The notes beneath the pieces are model-generated. The model was given only the letters and a program-made list of their open reading frames with translations. It ran no database searches and was not told the origin of the DNA. A DNA stretch of 64,000 bases from Siphonodentalium dalli (lineage: Eukaryota > Mollusca > Scaphopoda > Gadilida > Siphonodentaliidae). Numbering within the stretch: the first letter of the stretch is position 1; the number at the start of each line of letters is the position of its first letter. Position numbers and translations under genes: made by a program. This document shows positions 34,169 to 45,333 of the stretch, piece after piece. The stretch is taken from the NCBI GenBank assembly GCA_032622095.1, contig CP136069.1:123310126-123374125 (forward strand), written 5' to 3'.

Positions 34169-35326
34169 CAGGGCTGGCGATCTAGAAAATCCAGGAGGGC
34201 TATTAATAGCCCTCCTAGATATGCCTAGGAGGGATATAGCCCTCCTCAACTTTTAAAGTTTAAAATGATTTATTTTATCTGAGTTACTACTGCCGTTAGT
34301 TTGTCTATTTTTGATGTTGTATAACTCCATCTAAATTAAAAAAATTTCATGTGGAAACAAAGTGTCCACAGAGTTGTGAACGTCAAAATCCCCCACAGTA
34401 ATTATGGTATGGTGAATATTTAACTATGTTTTATATGTTATGAATATGATAATTTATATGAACCAGAAACAAAATGTAAGAGTGTTTGTACTCAACAATT
34501 TGTCAGTCGGTGTCCAACCCATGCAACGGAATTGGGTGAGTTTGTCCAGGTTAAAAGCATTCTCCATGAAAGTGTAATTTTACATAAAATACACAATCAA
34601 GAACAATATTAACACCAGTATATTTGCACTTGAATATTGACTGCTGTTTCTCTCAAAGTAATCCATATTCCATTGCCGATCGCAGACTGCTGCTTGCAGC
34701 GGTCAAGTCGCTATCTATAGATTTACTGGGTGTTTGCAATTGGGGACATAGAAAATAGTTTCTGAACTTTAATAACTGAATAACAGTGTAAACTAGAATA
34801 CGTGGATACATTTAGCTAATTATATTAAAATATTGTCAATCGAAGCGATAAAAGACGGCTGCAAGCTAAATACAATTTTCACTGATAGGAACCGGAATCG
34901 GAACGAAAGGTTGACCTTAATTGGGACAGTGACATTTCATTCTCACTATCAACAAACATGTGTTCATTTTATCCAGTGAAATATATTGTAAGCTCAATCT
35001 TATGAAGAGAAATAATTTATTTTGGTCATAAAATGTGTGAGAATCGATCAAAAGATCAGATTTACGAAACAGTTCGTTCCGGAATTTACTGATTCCGATA
35101 TAATTCCCATTTGACATTACCGTCAGGTCACGCATGCGCACAGTCCCCACACTGTACAATATAATTACGATTTCGATGCAGTATTTTACTCATTAAACAC
35201 AATAAAATAACTAAATAATAAATGTCCTATCGTAGGCGAGGCGGGCTATAAAAAGCCCGCCTTGGAAAATTCTAGGCGGGCTGTAGGCGGGCAGCCCGCC
35301 AGCCCGCCTTGAGATTTCCAGGCCTG
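34169..35326. mobile_element. hAT-like non-autonomous element at the centre of the 7-kb palindrome
   Basis: About 1158 bp from CAGGGCTGG to CCAGGCCTG. The flanks TACATATA and CATATATA form a plausible degenerate 8-bp target duplication (6 of 8). The homologous centre of palindrome 1 reads ACATATATACATAAACACC without it. Inside the left end is a perfect 24-bp palindrome (34193-34216). Near the right end there are GCGGGCT...AGCCCGC hairpins. No transposase frame is visible. Confidence 0.6.
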
Positions 35327-35329
35327 CAT

Positions 35330-36947
35330 ATATACATAAACACCACAGACATAACAATATAGTAACCCACTGTATATATGTACACCTGATCCATGACCAC
35401 GGATGACCATACAGCCATGCGTCACAATGCAGGCACACCGGGTATACTCCTAAACATGACCCATAACCATATAGTCACTCCCTGTATACCCATTCATCTC
35501 ACCATTGGCCATAAGGTCACCCCCTGTATACATATTCTCCAAACGCATGGTCAAATAGACAATCAATATCTACATCAACACCACAACAATGGCCATAAAG
35601 TCATTCCGGTATACATATGCACCTCACCAATGACCATATAGCCACTCGCTTCATACTCATACCCTCACCCATGTCACCTGGTATACTCCTTCATCTGACC
35701 TATGGCCATATAGTCACCCCGTGTGTACCTATTCAAAACATTCATACATGATCATGGTCAATCCTTGTATACATATTCGCCTCAACATTGGCCATGTCAC
35801 TCCTTGTATCCCTATTTGTCACACCATAGCCGAATAGCCACTCAAGATATACTAATACACCCCATCCATGTCACTATAGTCACTCCATGTATGCATGCGC
35901 ACCTCATCCATGGCCATATAGCCACTCGCTATATACACATATCCCTCGCCCATGACAATAAAGCAACACGTGTTATACTGGTATAACCTACACATGACCA
36001 TACCGCCACGAGTCACCAAACAGGAGCACCAGGTATACTCATACGCCTGACACATGACCATTTAGTCACCCAGTGTATAGATGTTCATTACATTTGTGAC
36101 CATACAGTCACTACTGTCTTGTATACCTACATGTTCTCATCTCACTATTAACCACACAGTCACTACTTGTATACCTATTTGACACACATATTCATATAAC
36201 CACTCGATATACATATGCAGCTCACCCTAGGCTATAGATTTACTCCAGGTATACATGTAAACCTCACTAATGGCCATTCAGCCCTTCCAGATATACAAAC
36301 AAACCGCACACACGACCACTCAAACACTCCATACTTGCATATACACCTCACACATGACAATTCAGCAATTCACTGCATAATCATACACGCCATCCATGAT
36401 AATACAGCTAAGCCTTATACACCCACAAATGATAATACATCCACGAGATATATAAATATACATCCCACCATTACCACACGGACACTCCCTATATAACCAC
36501 ACCCTCGATAATGTCCACCCAGCTTACTCCAGGTATTCATATTCAATCATGACCGTACAGTTATTCCATGTATACATGTACACATTACCCGTAACCATAA
36601 AATCACTCCCTATTTATCCACACACCCCATCCATGATCATACAGACAACACATGCACATACCTCCCAGGACCTTACAGTCACTCCATATATACATAATCA
36701 ACACATAGATGACCATGCAGCTATATCCATACACCACACCAATGACCATACAGGTACACCGGTTGCACCCGTACTGAATATACACAATCATACACCATAG
36801 ACTCACTCCATGCATACCGATTGACCTCACACCTGACCATGACCTCTCCCTGTATACCTAGATGCATCTTACCATGGACAACCCACTAATAACCATATAG
36901 TCATTCATTGTATACCTACTCACATCAGTCATGACATACAATAACTC
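35330..36947 (-). repeat. Minisatellite segment (right arm of the 7-kb palindrome)
   Basis: Reverse complement of 10080-11706 over nearly its whole length, continuing at 37929-37970 after the hAT-like insertion. Open frames rich in I, H and T are periodic artefacts. Confidence 0.85.
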
Positions 36948-36955
36948 CCTGTATA

Positions 36956-37928
36956 CAGTGTTCGCGCTGTCGGTAGCCAAATTAGCCAATGGCTAATCTT
37001 TTTCGAATTTGGCTAATAAAAATTTCATTTGGCTAAACTTTTGGCTAAACTTTTTTTGGACCCCAAATGGAGAATGAAAGCATGAATTATTGGCAAGTGG
37101 GTTTTCAATTCTGTGATGTGAACGATCTAGTCCGAAAACATCGTAAGTGGGAATATATCGCCGATTCTACAAAGGGAAACCCGATCGCGGACAGTACAAA
37201 GGGAAACCCGTCACTCTGCACGAAACAGCAAAAGTCTTTATTTTAAATTTAATCCGCTAATCCCCCATTGTCCGTCTGGTCACCCACGGGGCTCCTGCAC
37301 AATGCATGTTTATGATGACATTGTATTTACGACGGTCAAGGTTTATGAGCACCAAGTGTAAGACAATAGCTTAATCAGCCAAATGTGAATCACGACATAT
37401 ATTTTGTGGCTATTTGTCAAAACCGATACATTCAAAATAATATGCATGCTTTTATGACAGATTGTAATTTGATAATGGCGTAACAATATTAAGTTATTAG
37501 TTTCCAGATGTCACTTAGATATTTTCGCAAGGATAATTAATATTTCATGATTTAATCAATTAAAAGATATTGATATAAAACAAAAACATAATGACATTAA
37601 GAAGGACAATCCCGGGTCACCCCCCCCCCCCCCCCCCCCAAATCACTCTTTCACATAAAGATTAATAATTTTTTAATAAATGATATATATAAAAATATTT
37701 CTAGTTCATCAAAATTAGTTAAATTAATGTGTATTTTACCTGTGTCTGTTAGATTTGACGTTTTAGTCATTAATTGTGAACCGACCAGACAACGATGATT
37801 TAATTTGGCCATAGTTTTTTTTAATTTGGCCAAAAAACATTTGGCTAAAGTTTTTTTCATTTGGCTAAACAAATTTTCATTTGGCTAAACTTTTGGCTAA
37901 AGTTTTTTTCGGTCCAGCGCGAACACTG
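36956..37928. mobile_element. 973-bp hAT-like non-autonomous element
   Basis: Perfect 14-bp inverted ends CAGTGTTCGCGCTG / CAGCGCGAACACTG, flanked by an exact 8-bp duplication CCTGTATA (36948-36955 and 37929-37936). The empty site is visible in the opposite orientation at 10109-10116 (TATACAGG). CAG-type ends and 8-bp duplications are hallmarks of hAT elements. Subterminal regions repeat TTTGGCTAAA many times. A C-run (37621-37639) lies inside. Only a short frame (about 37073-37240) with a duplicated DSTKGNP word is seen, so a transposase is absent. Confidence 0.9.
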
Positions 37929-39245
37929 CCTGTATACCTATTCACCTCACATATGATCATAGAGTAACTCCCTGGCTATGATCTTGGCATCCACACTGTA
38001 TCATGTAAAATTACAAAAGAGGTTCTCAGCAAAATTGCATACTTTAAAATGAATTTGTCATGCTCCAAAAGGAACTGAGACAACCAGAATAGAACATGTA
38101 GTTGTCAGTTAATTAAATAACATGTATAATAACCAAGTGAGTCACAATATGCTACCTTTTCGAATAATGCAGAGAATGTTCGGGATATATGTAAAAAATT
38201 AACATTCTACAAATTTGGTTGCCATTTTGCAAGCCATCTTGAGCAATTCAGTCTATAAACACTGTAGTGTGATACATTTAAAATAGACCAAAACAATAAA
38301 CACCTTTCAATCCAAAGATAGTTATATTTTACCTGAAAAAATGGTCCAAACCTGAAAAGTTAATTTTTGCCCATATTTATGTCAAGTTTTTGAGAGAAAA
38401 GTCCAAAATTTTTGACGATGTCAGGGGTGACAATAGTAACAATTAACCATGGTGCATCAGACATGTTAGTATTCAATGTATAGAATGCAGAATAGCCAAT
38501 TGTATACATCAACCACAATTTGTAAGCGATTGCAGGACACGCTGGTGTAATATTTACCATTTTCCATATTTTGGCGGCCATATTGGCAGCCATTTTGAGC
38601 CAAAGTAAGAATTTTGGTTCCAGTGATTTGGAATATTAATAGTTAATGATATGCCTCACTTACATTACAAAGTTCTGTTCATTTCTTGTTGAAATATGAC
38701 TAGAATCCCAATTGTGATTTTTTGTGAAATTTTATACCGCATTCTGTAAAATCGAATTTTTGAGGGATCGGAAGGGGTTAGGACCCCAATAATTGCATAT
38801 TTCGTTGCTCCAATGATCAGTTAATATACAAAACACAAAATAAAGGTGCATTACTCAACCAGTTCCAAACAGCATGAATTGATCTAGAAGACATTTGTGA
38901 AAAAATGTTATATTTTCAACTTCCGGTGGCCATTTGGCGGCCATCTTGGATGGTGAGTTTAAATTTTAGCTAAAAAATGTGTCATTATATCTCAGCTTCA
39001 CGAAAATATATACATTTGTATACATTTTACAAGATTTTCCCGCTATAATTTGCATAAACTGACTTAGGGTCTGGGCTGAAAAACGGCGGCCATGATGGAC
39101 GCCATTTTGTCTGGAGTCTACACGGCCACTTTTTTTTCTTGTTAACATTGCTTAAAAGTTGAAGGACATAATAAGGAACAAAATGAGTGGGGTGAAGTTA
39201 AGTCCCAGGGGGGGTGCAAGGGTACCCCTATTAGCTCCCGGACTA

Positions 39246-40193
39246 AATTCTCTGTTATTCTTATGTCAGTATAAATCTGTATTATGTAACAAACGACATG
39301 TTATGTAAACAAACACTCAACACCGGGAGACCCCATAGGTGAACTTCGGTTAGAAATGCCACCAAGTTGTTTACAACATACCGATATAGCGTTTGCTAAT
39401 CCTCACCTCTCAAGATTTTGATGTTGAATGGGTCACCGTGAATCACTATCCTAAATAATTGACATGGTGTTGAGTGTTTTGCTTATCGCTCTATATTTGC
39501 GTGCCGCATATAAACAAATGTTCGGCTCACACAAAGTGTATTTTGGGGATAATATCGCATACATACTATATCATTATATATTACCATTTGTATATATATT
39601 CTTAAGGAAATTTTCATAATTTGGTAACTGTTATTCTAAATTATAACCTATAACGAAAGGTATCCGTGCCTTTAAAAGTAAGAATCTGTGATGTCAAAAT
39701 ATTTGTTGCCATGAGACTTTTTTGAAGCAATAAGCTGTCAGTTCGTCAGAAAAACAAACATGGTACTGGATTAGTGTGACATTGATTTTTAATCATCTTT
39801 GCGAAATATGATTTTGGATTATCACTCCTATCAAACTCACAAAATGGCAATTAAACTATTATACTTGAATATAACTATAAAAGTTGAATTCAGGGGGTGT
39901 GTGACCTGGCAGAGAGGGTGCCAAGCCTTGAAATAGGGTGTCTGTCATTTGCTATGCGGGGTAGCATAACTAAATTCACCCTCTGGGACCTCATTCTGCT
40001 TACACTTCAGCAGAATGAGGTTCCCAGAGGGTGAATTTGGTGATGCTAGCCCGCTATGCGGGGTAGCATCACTAAATTCACCATCTGGGGACCTCATTCT
40101 GCAAATGACAGACACCCTATTTCAAGGCTTGGAGGGCGCTGACATTCTATAATATCGTACAGTCTGACACTGGTACTCTATGTTAATATTCAC
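39246..40193. other. IFT74 intron upstream of the 7-kb palindrome
   Basis: AT-rich intronic DNA with one palindromic MITE (39921-40132). No coding signal. Confidence 0.6.
39921..40132. mobile_element. Compact nested-palindrome MITE
   Basis: 212 bp with outer ends CCAAGCCTTGAAATAGGG and CCCTATTTCAAGGCTTGG, perfect inverted repeats extended by TGTCTGTCATTTGC. It contains a shortened set of GGTGAATTT/AAATTCACC arms. It sits 62 bp from the IFT74 exon at 40194. Confidence 0.85.
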
Positions 40194-40314
40194 CCTTAGC
40201 AAGTCCAGTTGTTGTCATCTCTGCCCGCCGCATTTCATCCTGCTTGAATGATAAATCATCTTTCATCCCTGCTAACTCCCCCTGACTTGGGAGATTAGTG
40301 AAACGCCCCATGTT
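40194..40314 (-). CDS. IFT74: IFT74 coding exon, most upstream in the window
   Basis: A 121-bp exon with acceptor TTCATTTCCAG and donor GTGAAT. It encodes NMGRFTNLPSQGELAGMKDD then LSFKQDEMRRAEMTTTGLAK plus one G. It matches the IFT74 segment ahead of the C-terminal coiled coil (known pattern ITNQELKMMQDDLNFK). The leftover G combines with AA of the 31459-31622 exon to give E, so the junction across the 8.57-kb intron is consistent. The upstream exons that should follow at higher coordinates are absent: the sequence hits the N gap 410 bp later and then returns to duplicated DNA. Confidence 0.9.
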
Positions 40315-40724
40315 CTGGAAATGAAAGTAGCACACCTCAGAAAACACAAAACAAAAATAAGCATTAACCATTTGTTCTTCAGTTGTATGCATTTTCTGAA
40401 GCATCAGTTACATTCTGTTAAAGGGTCATTTTCACAGAAAGGGGCAAATAACGGTAAAGACATTTGTCACTTTCATGACCACAAAGATTTCTATTTGGGA
40501 TGCCCCACCATGAAGCTTTTCTTGACCAGTTTCCATATATAAACCAGCAAAGCTTGGGATCTCCTAGTTTATGTTCGACACAAACTTAAAAATTTCAACA
40601 ATTGTCCATACCGTTGCCACATAACGGTAAAGACATATGATGTATTGAATATGCAGAATCCCTTGATTAATATTGAAATTTAAAGCTCCGTAGTATTGCT
40701 CTGATTTGCTATCATAAACATCCC

Positions 40725-40824
40725 NNNNNNNNNNNNNNNNNNNNNNNNNNNNNNNNNNNNNNNNNNNNNNNNNNNNNNNNNNNNNNNNNNNNNNNNNNNN
40801 NNNNNNNNNNNNNNNNNNNNNNNN
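40725..40824. other. Assembly gap (100 N)
   Basis: Exactly 100 N, the usual placeholder for a gap of unknown size. To its left is an IFT74 intron. To its right the sequence restarts at a position equivalent to 12705. The join is therefore an assembly inference, not read sequence. Confidence 0.99.
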
Positions 40825-43800
40825 ACCCATTACCCCAGTCACCCCATATGCACATAAACACCACACAACTGACAACATAGTCACCCACTTTATACACGTA
40901 CTAGTACACCTGATCATACAGCCATACTTGGTTATACCCGTACATACCACAAATGACGATACAGCCACGAGTCACCATGCATGAACACCAGGTATACACC
41001 TACACCCGACACATGACCATATAGTCACTCTATGTATACATATTCACTACATTCACGATCATAGTCACTCATTGTATACATATTCACCTCACCATGGACC
41101 ATACAGCCACTACATGTATACCTATTCGCCATACCCATGACCATAGAGTCAATCCAGGTATACATATGCACATCACCAATGGTGAGCCCATCCAGATATA
41201 CCAATATCCGCACATACGACCACTCATAAGTTCCATACTTGCCATACTCATACACGCCATCCATGATAATAAATCTACTCCCCATACACCACCAATGATA
41301 ACACATCCACAACATATATAAATATACGTCCCATCGTTACCAACAGGGCACTCCCTATATACCCACACATCATTCATGACCATACAATAACTCCCTGTAT
41401 TATCTATTACCTATTATCCTCATCTATGATCATATAGTAACTCCCTGGCTGCCATCTTGGCTTCCACCCTGTATCCAGTTGATACATTTGTATCATAATG
41501 GGCCAGAATACCCAATATATGGTTCATCTCAGTTCCGTCTCAAAGTTCTGCCCATTTCCTTTCAATAATATGGCCAGAATCACAAAAGAGGTTCTCCGCA
41601 AAATTCCATACTGCAACTTTAAAATGTATTTGTCATACCCATACGGAACTGGGACAAGCATAATAGAACGTAGTTGTCAGTTAATTTGCATTGTAACTAA
41701 CACGTACAATAACCAAGTGAATCACAATTTGCCACCCTTTTCGGATAACGCAGAGAATAATGTTCGGGATATTTACAAATTTGGTTGCCATTTTGGAAGC
41801 CATCTTGAGCAATTTAGTCTATAAACACCGTAGTGTGACACATTTAAGATAGACCAAAACAATAAACACCTTTCAATCCAAAGATAGTTACATTTTACTT
41901 GAACAAATGGTCGAACCCTGAAAAGTGAATTTTTGCCGATATTTATGTCAAGTTTGTGAGAGAATAATCCAATATTTCTGGTGATGTCAGTGGTGACAAT
42001 AGTAAAAATGATCCATGGTGCATCAGACATGTTAGTATGCAATGTGTAGAAAACATATTAGCCAATCGTGTACATCAAGCACAACTTGTAAGCGATTGCA
42101 GGACACCCTGGGGCAATATTTACCATTTTCCATATTTTGGCGGCCATTTTCGCAGCCATTTAGAGCCAAGGTAAGATTTATGGTTCCAGAGATTTGGATA
42201 TTCATAGGTAATGATATGCCTCACTTACATTACAATGTTCTTTTCATTTCTTGTTGAAATATGACTAGAATCCCAATTGTGATTTTTTGTAAAATTTTGT
42301 ACTGCGTTCTGTAACATCGAATTTTTGAGGGATCGGAAGGGGTTAGAACCCCAATAATTGCATATTTAATTGCTCCAATGATCAGTTAATATACAAAACA
42401 CAAAATAAAGTTGCATTACTCAACCAGTTCCAAACAGCATGAATTGATCTAGAAGATATTTGTGAAAAAATGTCATATTTTCGAGTATTGGCGAGTTTCA
42501 ATTTTGGCCCAAAAAAGTGTCAATATGTCTTAGCTTCACGAAAATATATACATCATTTGTATACATTGTACCAGATTTTCCCGCTATAATTTTCATAAAA
42601 CTGGCTCATTTATAGTTCTAGAAAATGGATCGGGTTGTGGGGTGGGGGGGGGGGGGGGTTACAAGTCTCGTTCTTATCAGAAAACGACATGAATATATAT
42701 TTCTTAAGTTGATCGTATCGAATTAGGGATGTATTGGTTGTAATAGTGCAACGTTCCAGGGGCGTGCGCACATACACACACGTTGGACGAATGCAATCAT
42801 GTAAATAAAAGTGATTTTTTACGTTTTGAAGGGCAACCCGATGACCCCCTTCTTATCTTAAAACCCCAGGAAAAGTTGCTTCTTAAGTTGTGTTTTTATA
42901 ATTAGTATATATCAAAGTACTTTGAAACCAAAAATTATGGATGTACGCGAAAGTGTAAAAAAAAGTGAAAAATCACGTTTTGGGGTTCAGCATGGGACCC
43001 CCTTTCTTATCTGAAAACCCCAGGAAAATCCCTTTCTTAAGTTGTGTTTTCTTAATCAGTACACTTAGGAGCATCATCAAACCAAAATTCATCGATGTAC
43101 GCGGAAGTGTAAATAGAAGTGATTTTTGGCACTTTTTGGGGTTCAGCGGCCCCTAAACCCCAGGAATGCGTAACTTAAGAAATCGGTTTTTCAGAATGTT
43201 CCATTATTGGTACCAACTTTAGGGGGTCAAACCTTTTGTACGCAAAAGTGTAAATAGAACATATGCGGGCTCCCTAACTATACAGGCTGTACTGTTTGTG
43301 TGATCATCATAAAATTTGTCATGAATGTTGACATTTACATGTAGATGGGAACGAGTCATTTTAGGATCATTCGGCCAAAAAACATGGCCGCTGGTGGCAA
43401 TCTTGGATTTAACTCTTTGCATCACTAAATCCTTTGACACATCCTACAGACCACATCTCTGATCTGATCATTACCAAACTTCATATGGATCATCGGGGTG
43501 ACCTCTAGATGGGAACGAGTCATTTTGGGGTCATTTGGCCAAAAAACATGGCCGCTGTCGGCCATCTTGGATTTTACTCTTTGCATCACTAAATACTTTC
43601 ACACACTCTACAGACCACAACCCTGATCCGTTCATCACCAAACTTCATATTCATCATTGGGGTGGCCCCTAGTTGGGCACGAATCATTTTGGGGGTAATT
43701 CGGCCAAAAAACATGGCCACTGGTGGCCATCTTTGATTTCAAAATTGAATCCATTGGCGCGGTCTACAGGTCGTACTGTTTGTCTGATCATCATAAAATT

Positions 43801-43895
43801 TGTCATGAATGTTTACATGTAGATGGGAACGAGTCATTTTGGGATCAATCAGCCAAAAAACATGGCCGCTGGTGGCCATTTTGGATTTTACTCTT
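40825..43895 (+). repeat. Large duplication block A, copy 2
   Basis: Near-identical to 12705-15402 and therefore a copy of the right arm of the first giant palindrome. It keeps about 365 bp (42265-42629) missing from copy 1. It begins at the first base after the gap. Confidence 0.95.
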
Positions 43896-44230
43896 TGCAT
43901 CACTAAATCCTTTGACACATCCCTGATCTGATCATTGCCAAACTTCATATGGATCATCGGTGTGACCTCTAGATGGGAACGAGTCATTTTGGGGTCATTT
44001 GGCCAAAAAACATGGCTGCCGGCAGCCATATTGGATTTTACTCTTTGCATCACTAAATACTTTGACGCACCCTCCATACCACATCCCTGATCATATCATC
44101 GCCAAACTTCATATGGATCATCGGGGTAACCTCTTGATGGCAACGAGTCATTTTGGGGTCATTCGGCGAAACAAATATGGCCATTTTGGATTTTACTCTT
44201 TGTATGACTAAATATTTCTACAAAATCCAT
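43270..44230 (+). repeat. AAACATGGCCGC tandem units, extended array in copy 2
   Basis: Same units as 14765-15402, but continuing beyond 43895 for about two more units, ending near TTTGTATGACTAAATATTTC. The 112-codon minus frame (43739-44077) repeats the word HVFWPNDPKMTRSHL, as expected for translated tandem repeats. Confidence 0.8.
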
Positions 44231-45333
44231 TAGCATGGGTTATTCCTGCCCTTACTATCTAGTTAACATTGTTCATTCATATACATTGTCATTCCATTTC
44301 TACTTCCACCAATATTTATTTTGTGGTCTCTTCACATTTACATCTGGTCTTACTTAGACATTTCAATTAGCACCTTTCCTAATTCCTCCATTTACTGTCA
44401 ACCATTTAATTATTCCCCTACCTAAGTTGAGCTACAGTGTCATTGACACTTTCATTTAGTTTCACTATATCCCCAAATTGGCAGATAGATGAGAGAATGC
44501 ATAATTGAGGTGCCCAATGGTTGCACTTTACCAAGGCATGTAGCTCCTGCACAAACAGACCGATGGAATGTGTTCCGTACAAATTTTCAGACTCTTAGGA
44601 CAAGATTGGAGTCGGTATTTCCAGACTAAAGTGTCTCCGCTATTGGCATTTCAGGAATGAAGGTCAAGCATTTTAGTGTCTAACCACAGCCACAGGTTAT
44701 GATTATACCAGCCATAAGACCTAAAGGGCCATTTTGCAATAAATCCACATCCATATTAGGTACCTTAGTTCTTTTCATATGCATCTCATCATTTATGACG
44801 TTCAGTCAAAAGGTGGGGGGGTGGATGGCAAATTAACCTAAGTATGTAAAAATTAGAGTCAATGACTGGAGACGCTCACCAGACTGTAAAGACTGAGAAG
44901 ACTGGGACTAGAAAGACCACAAGAAATAGTACTTGTCAAAATCATTTTAAAACAAGTAGTCCTAAAGAGGGACGTAGCTAGTGGGTCTCCATTAAGCACT
45001 TTTAAATTTTCAACTGCATGGCCCTGATCACCCCCACCCTGCATAGTCTGCTCCCACCTAACTGAAGTGAACACACTCCCAATTTTTTGCTAAGTGGGAA
45101 GGGTTTCGAAAGGTATCTTACCCATTTTCAAACCTCTCCTATAAAAAAGATTTAGAAGTTGTAGTCTAGTGCTCAGGCTAATTCAGGATTAACAATATTT
45201 AGTATTGAACCTTTCAATTAATCTGAATTGTGAAGCTTTCTAGATTGAATTGTCAATGACCCAATAGAATTCAGAATAAAAAAAATATATATATATATTC
45301 CTGACCTACCTACCCTAATTATTTTGGACCATG
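44231..45333. other. Copy-2-specific non-coding DNA
   Basis: No exon seen. Contains a fragment with CCCCAAATTGGCAGATAGATG (about 44470), related to the nested-palindrome MITE interior, and a short dispersed repeat CACCAGACTGTAAAGACTG (about 44876). Confidence 0.6.

Larger units (their letters stand above)
32217..39245. mobile_element. 7.03-kb giant palindromic element inside an IFT74 intron
   Basis: The ends TAGTCCGGGAGCTAATAGG and CTATTAGCTCCCGGACTA are inverted repeats, flanked by AAT on both sides (32214-32216 and 39246-39248). The arms continue as long inverted repeats: left 32217 to about 34168, right 39245 back to about 35327. Their modules are those of the first palindrome (GATGGCCGCC block, minisatellite, central hairpin MITE) plus a distinct outer piece with TTTAAGCAATGTTAACAAG. 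Three later insertions are nested: a CAGCCCTC MITE (32470-32594), a hAT-like element in the centre (34169-35326) and a 973-bp hAT-like element in the right arm (36956-37928). No transposase is seen. It makes up most of the 8.57-kb intron between IFT74 exons 31459-31622 and 40194-40314. Confidence 0.8.

Noticed and set aside
43739-44077. 112-codon minus frame with repeated HVFWPNDPKMTRSHL
   Set aside because: It is an in-frame reading of the AAACATGGCCGC tandem array. Neighbouring arrays have stops in the same register.
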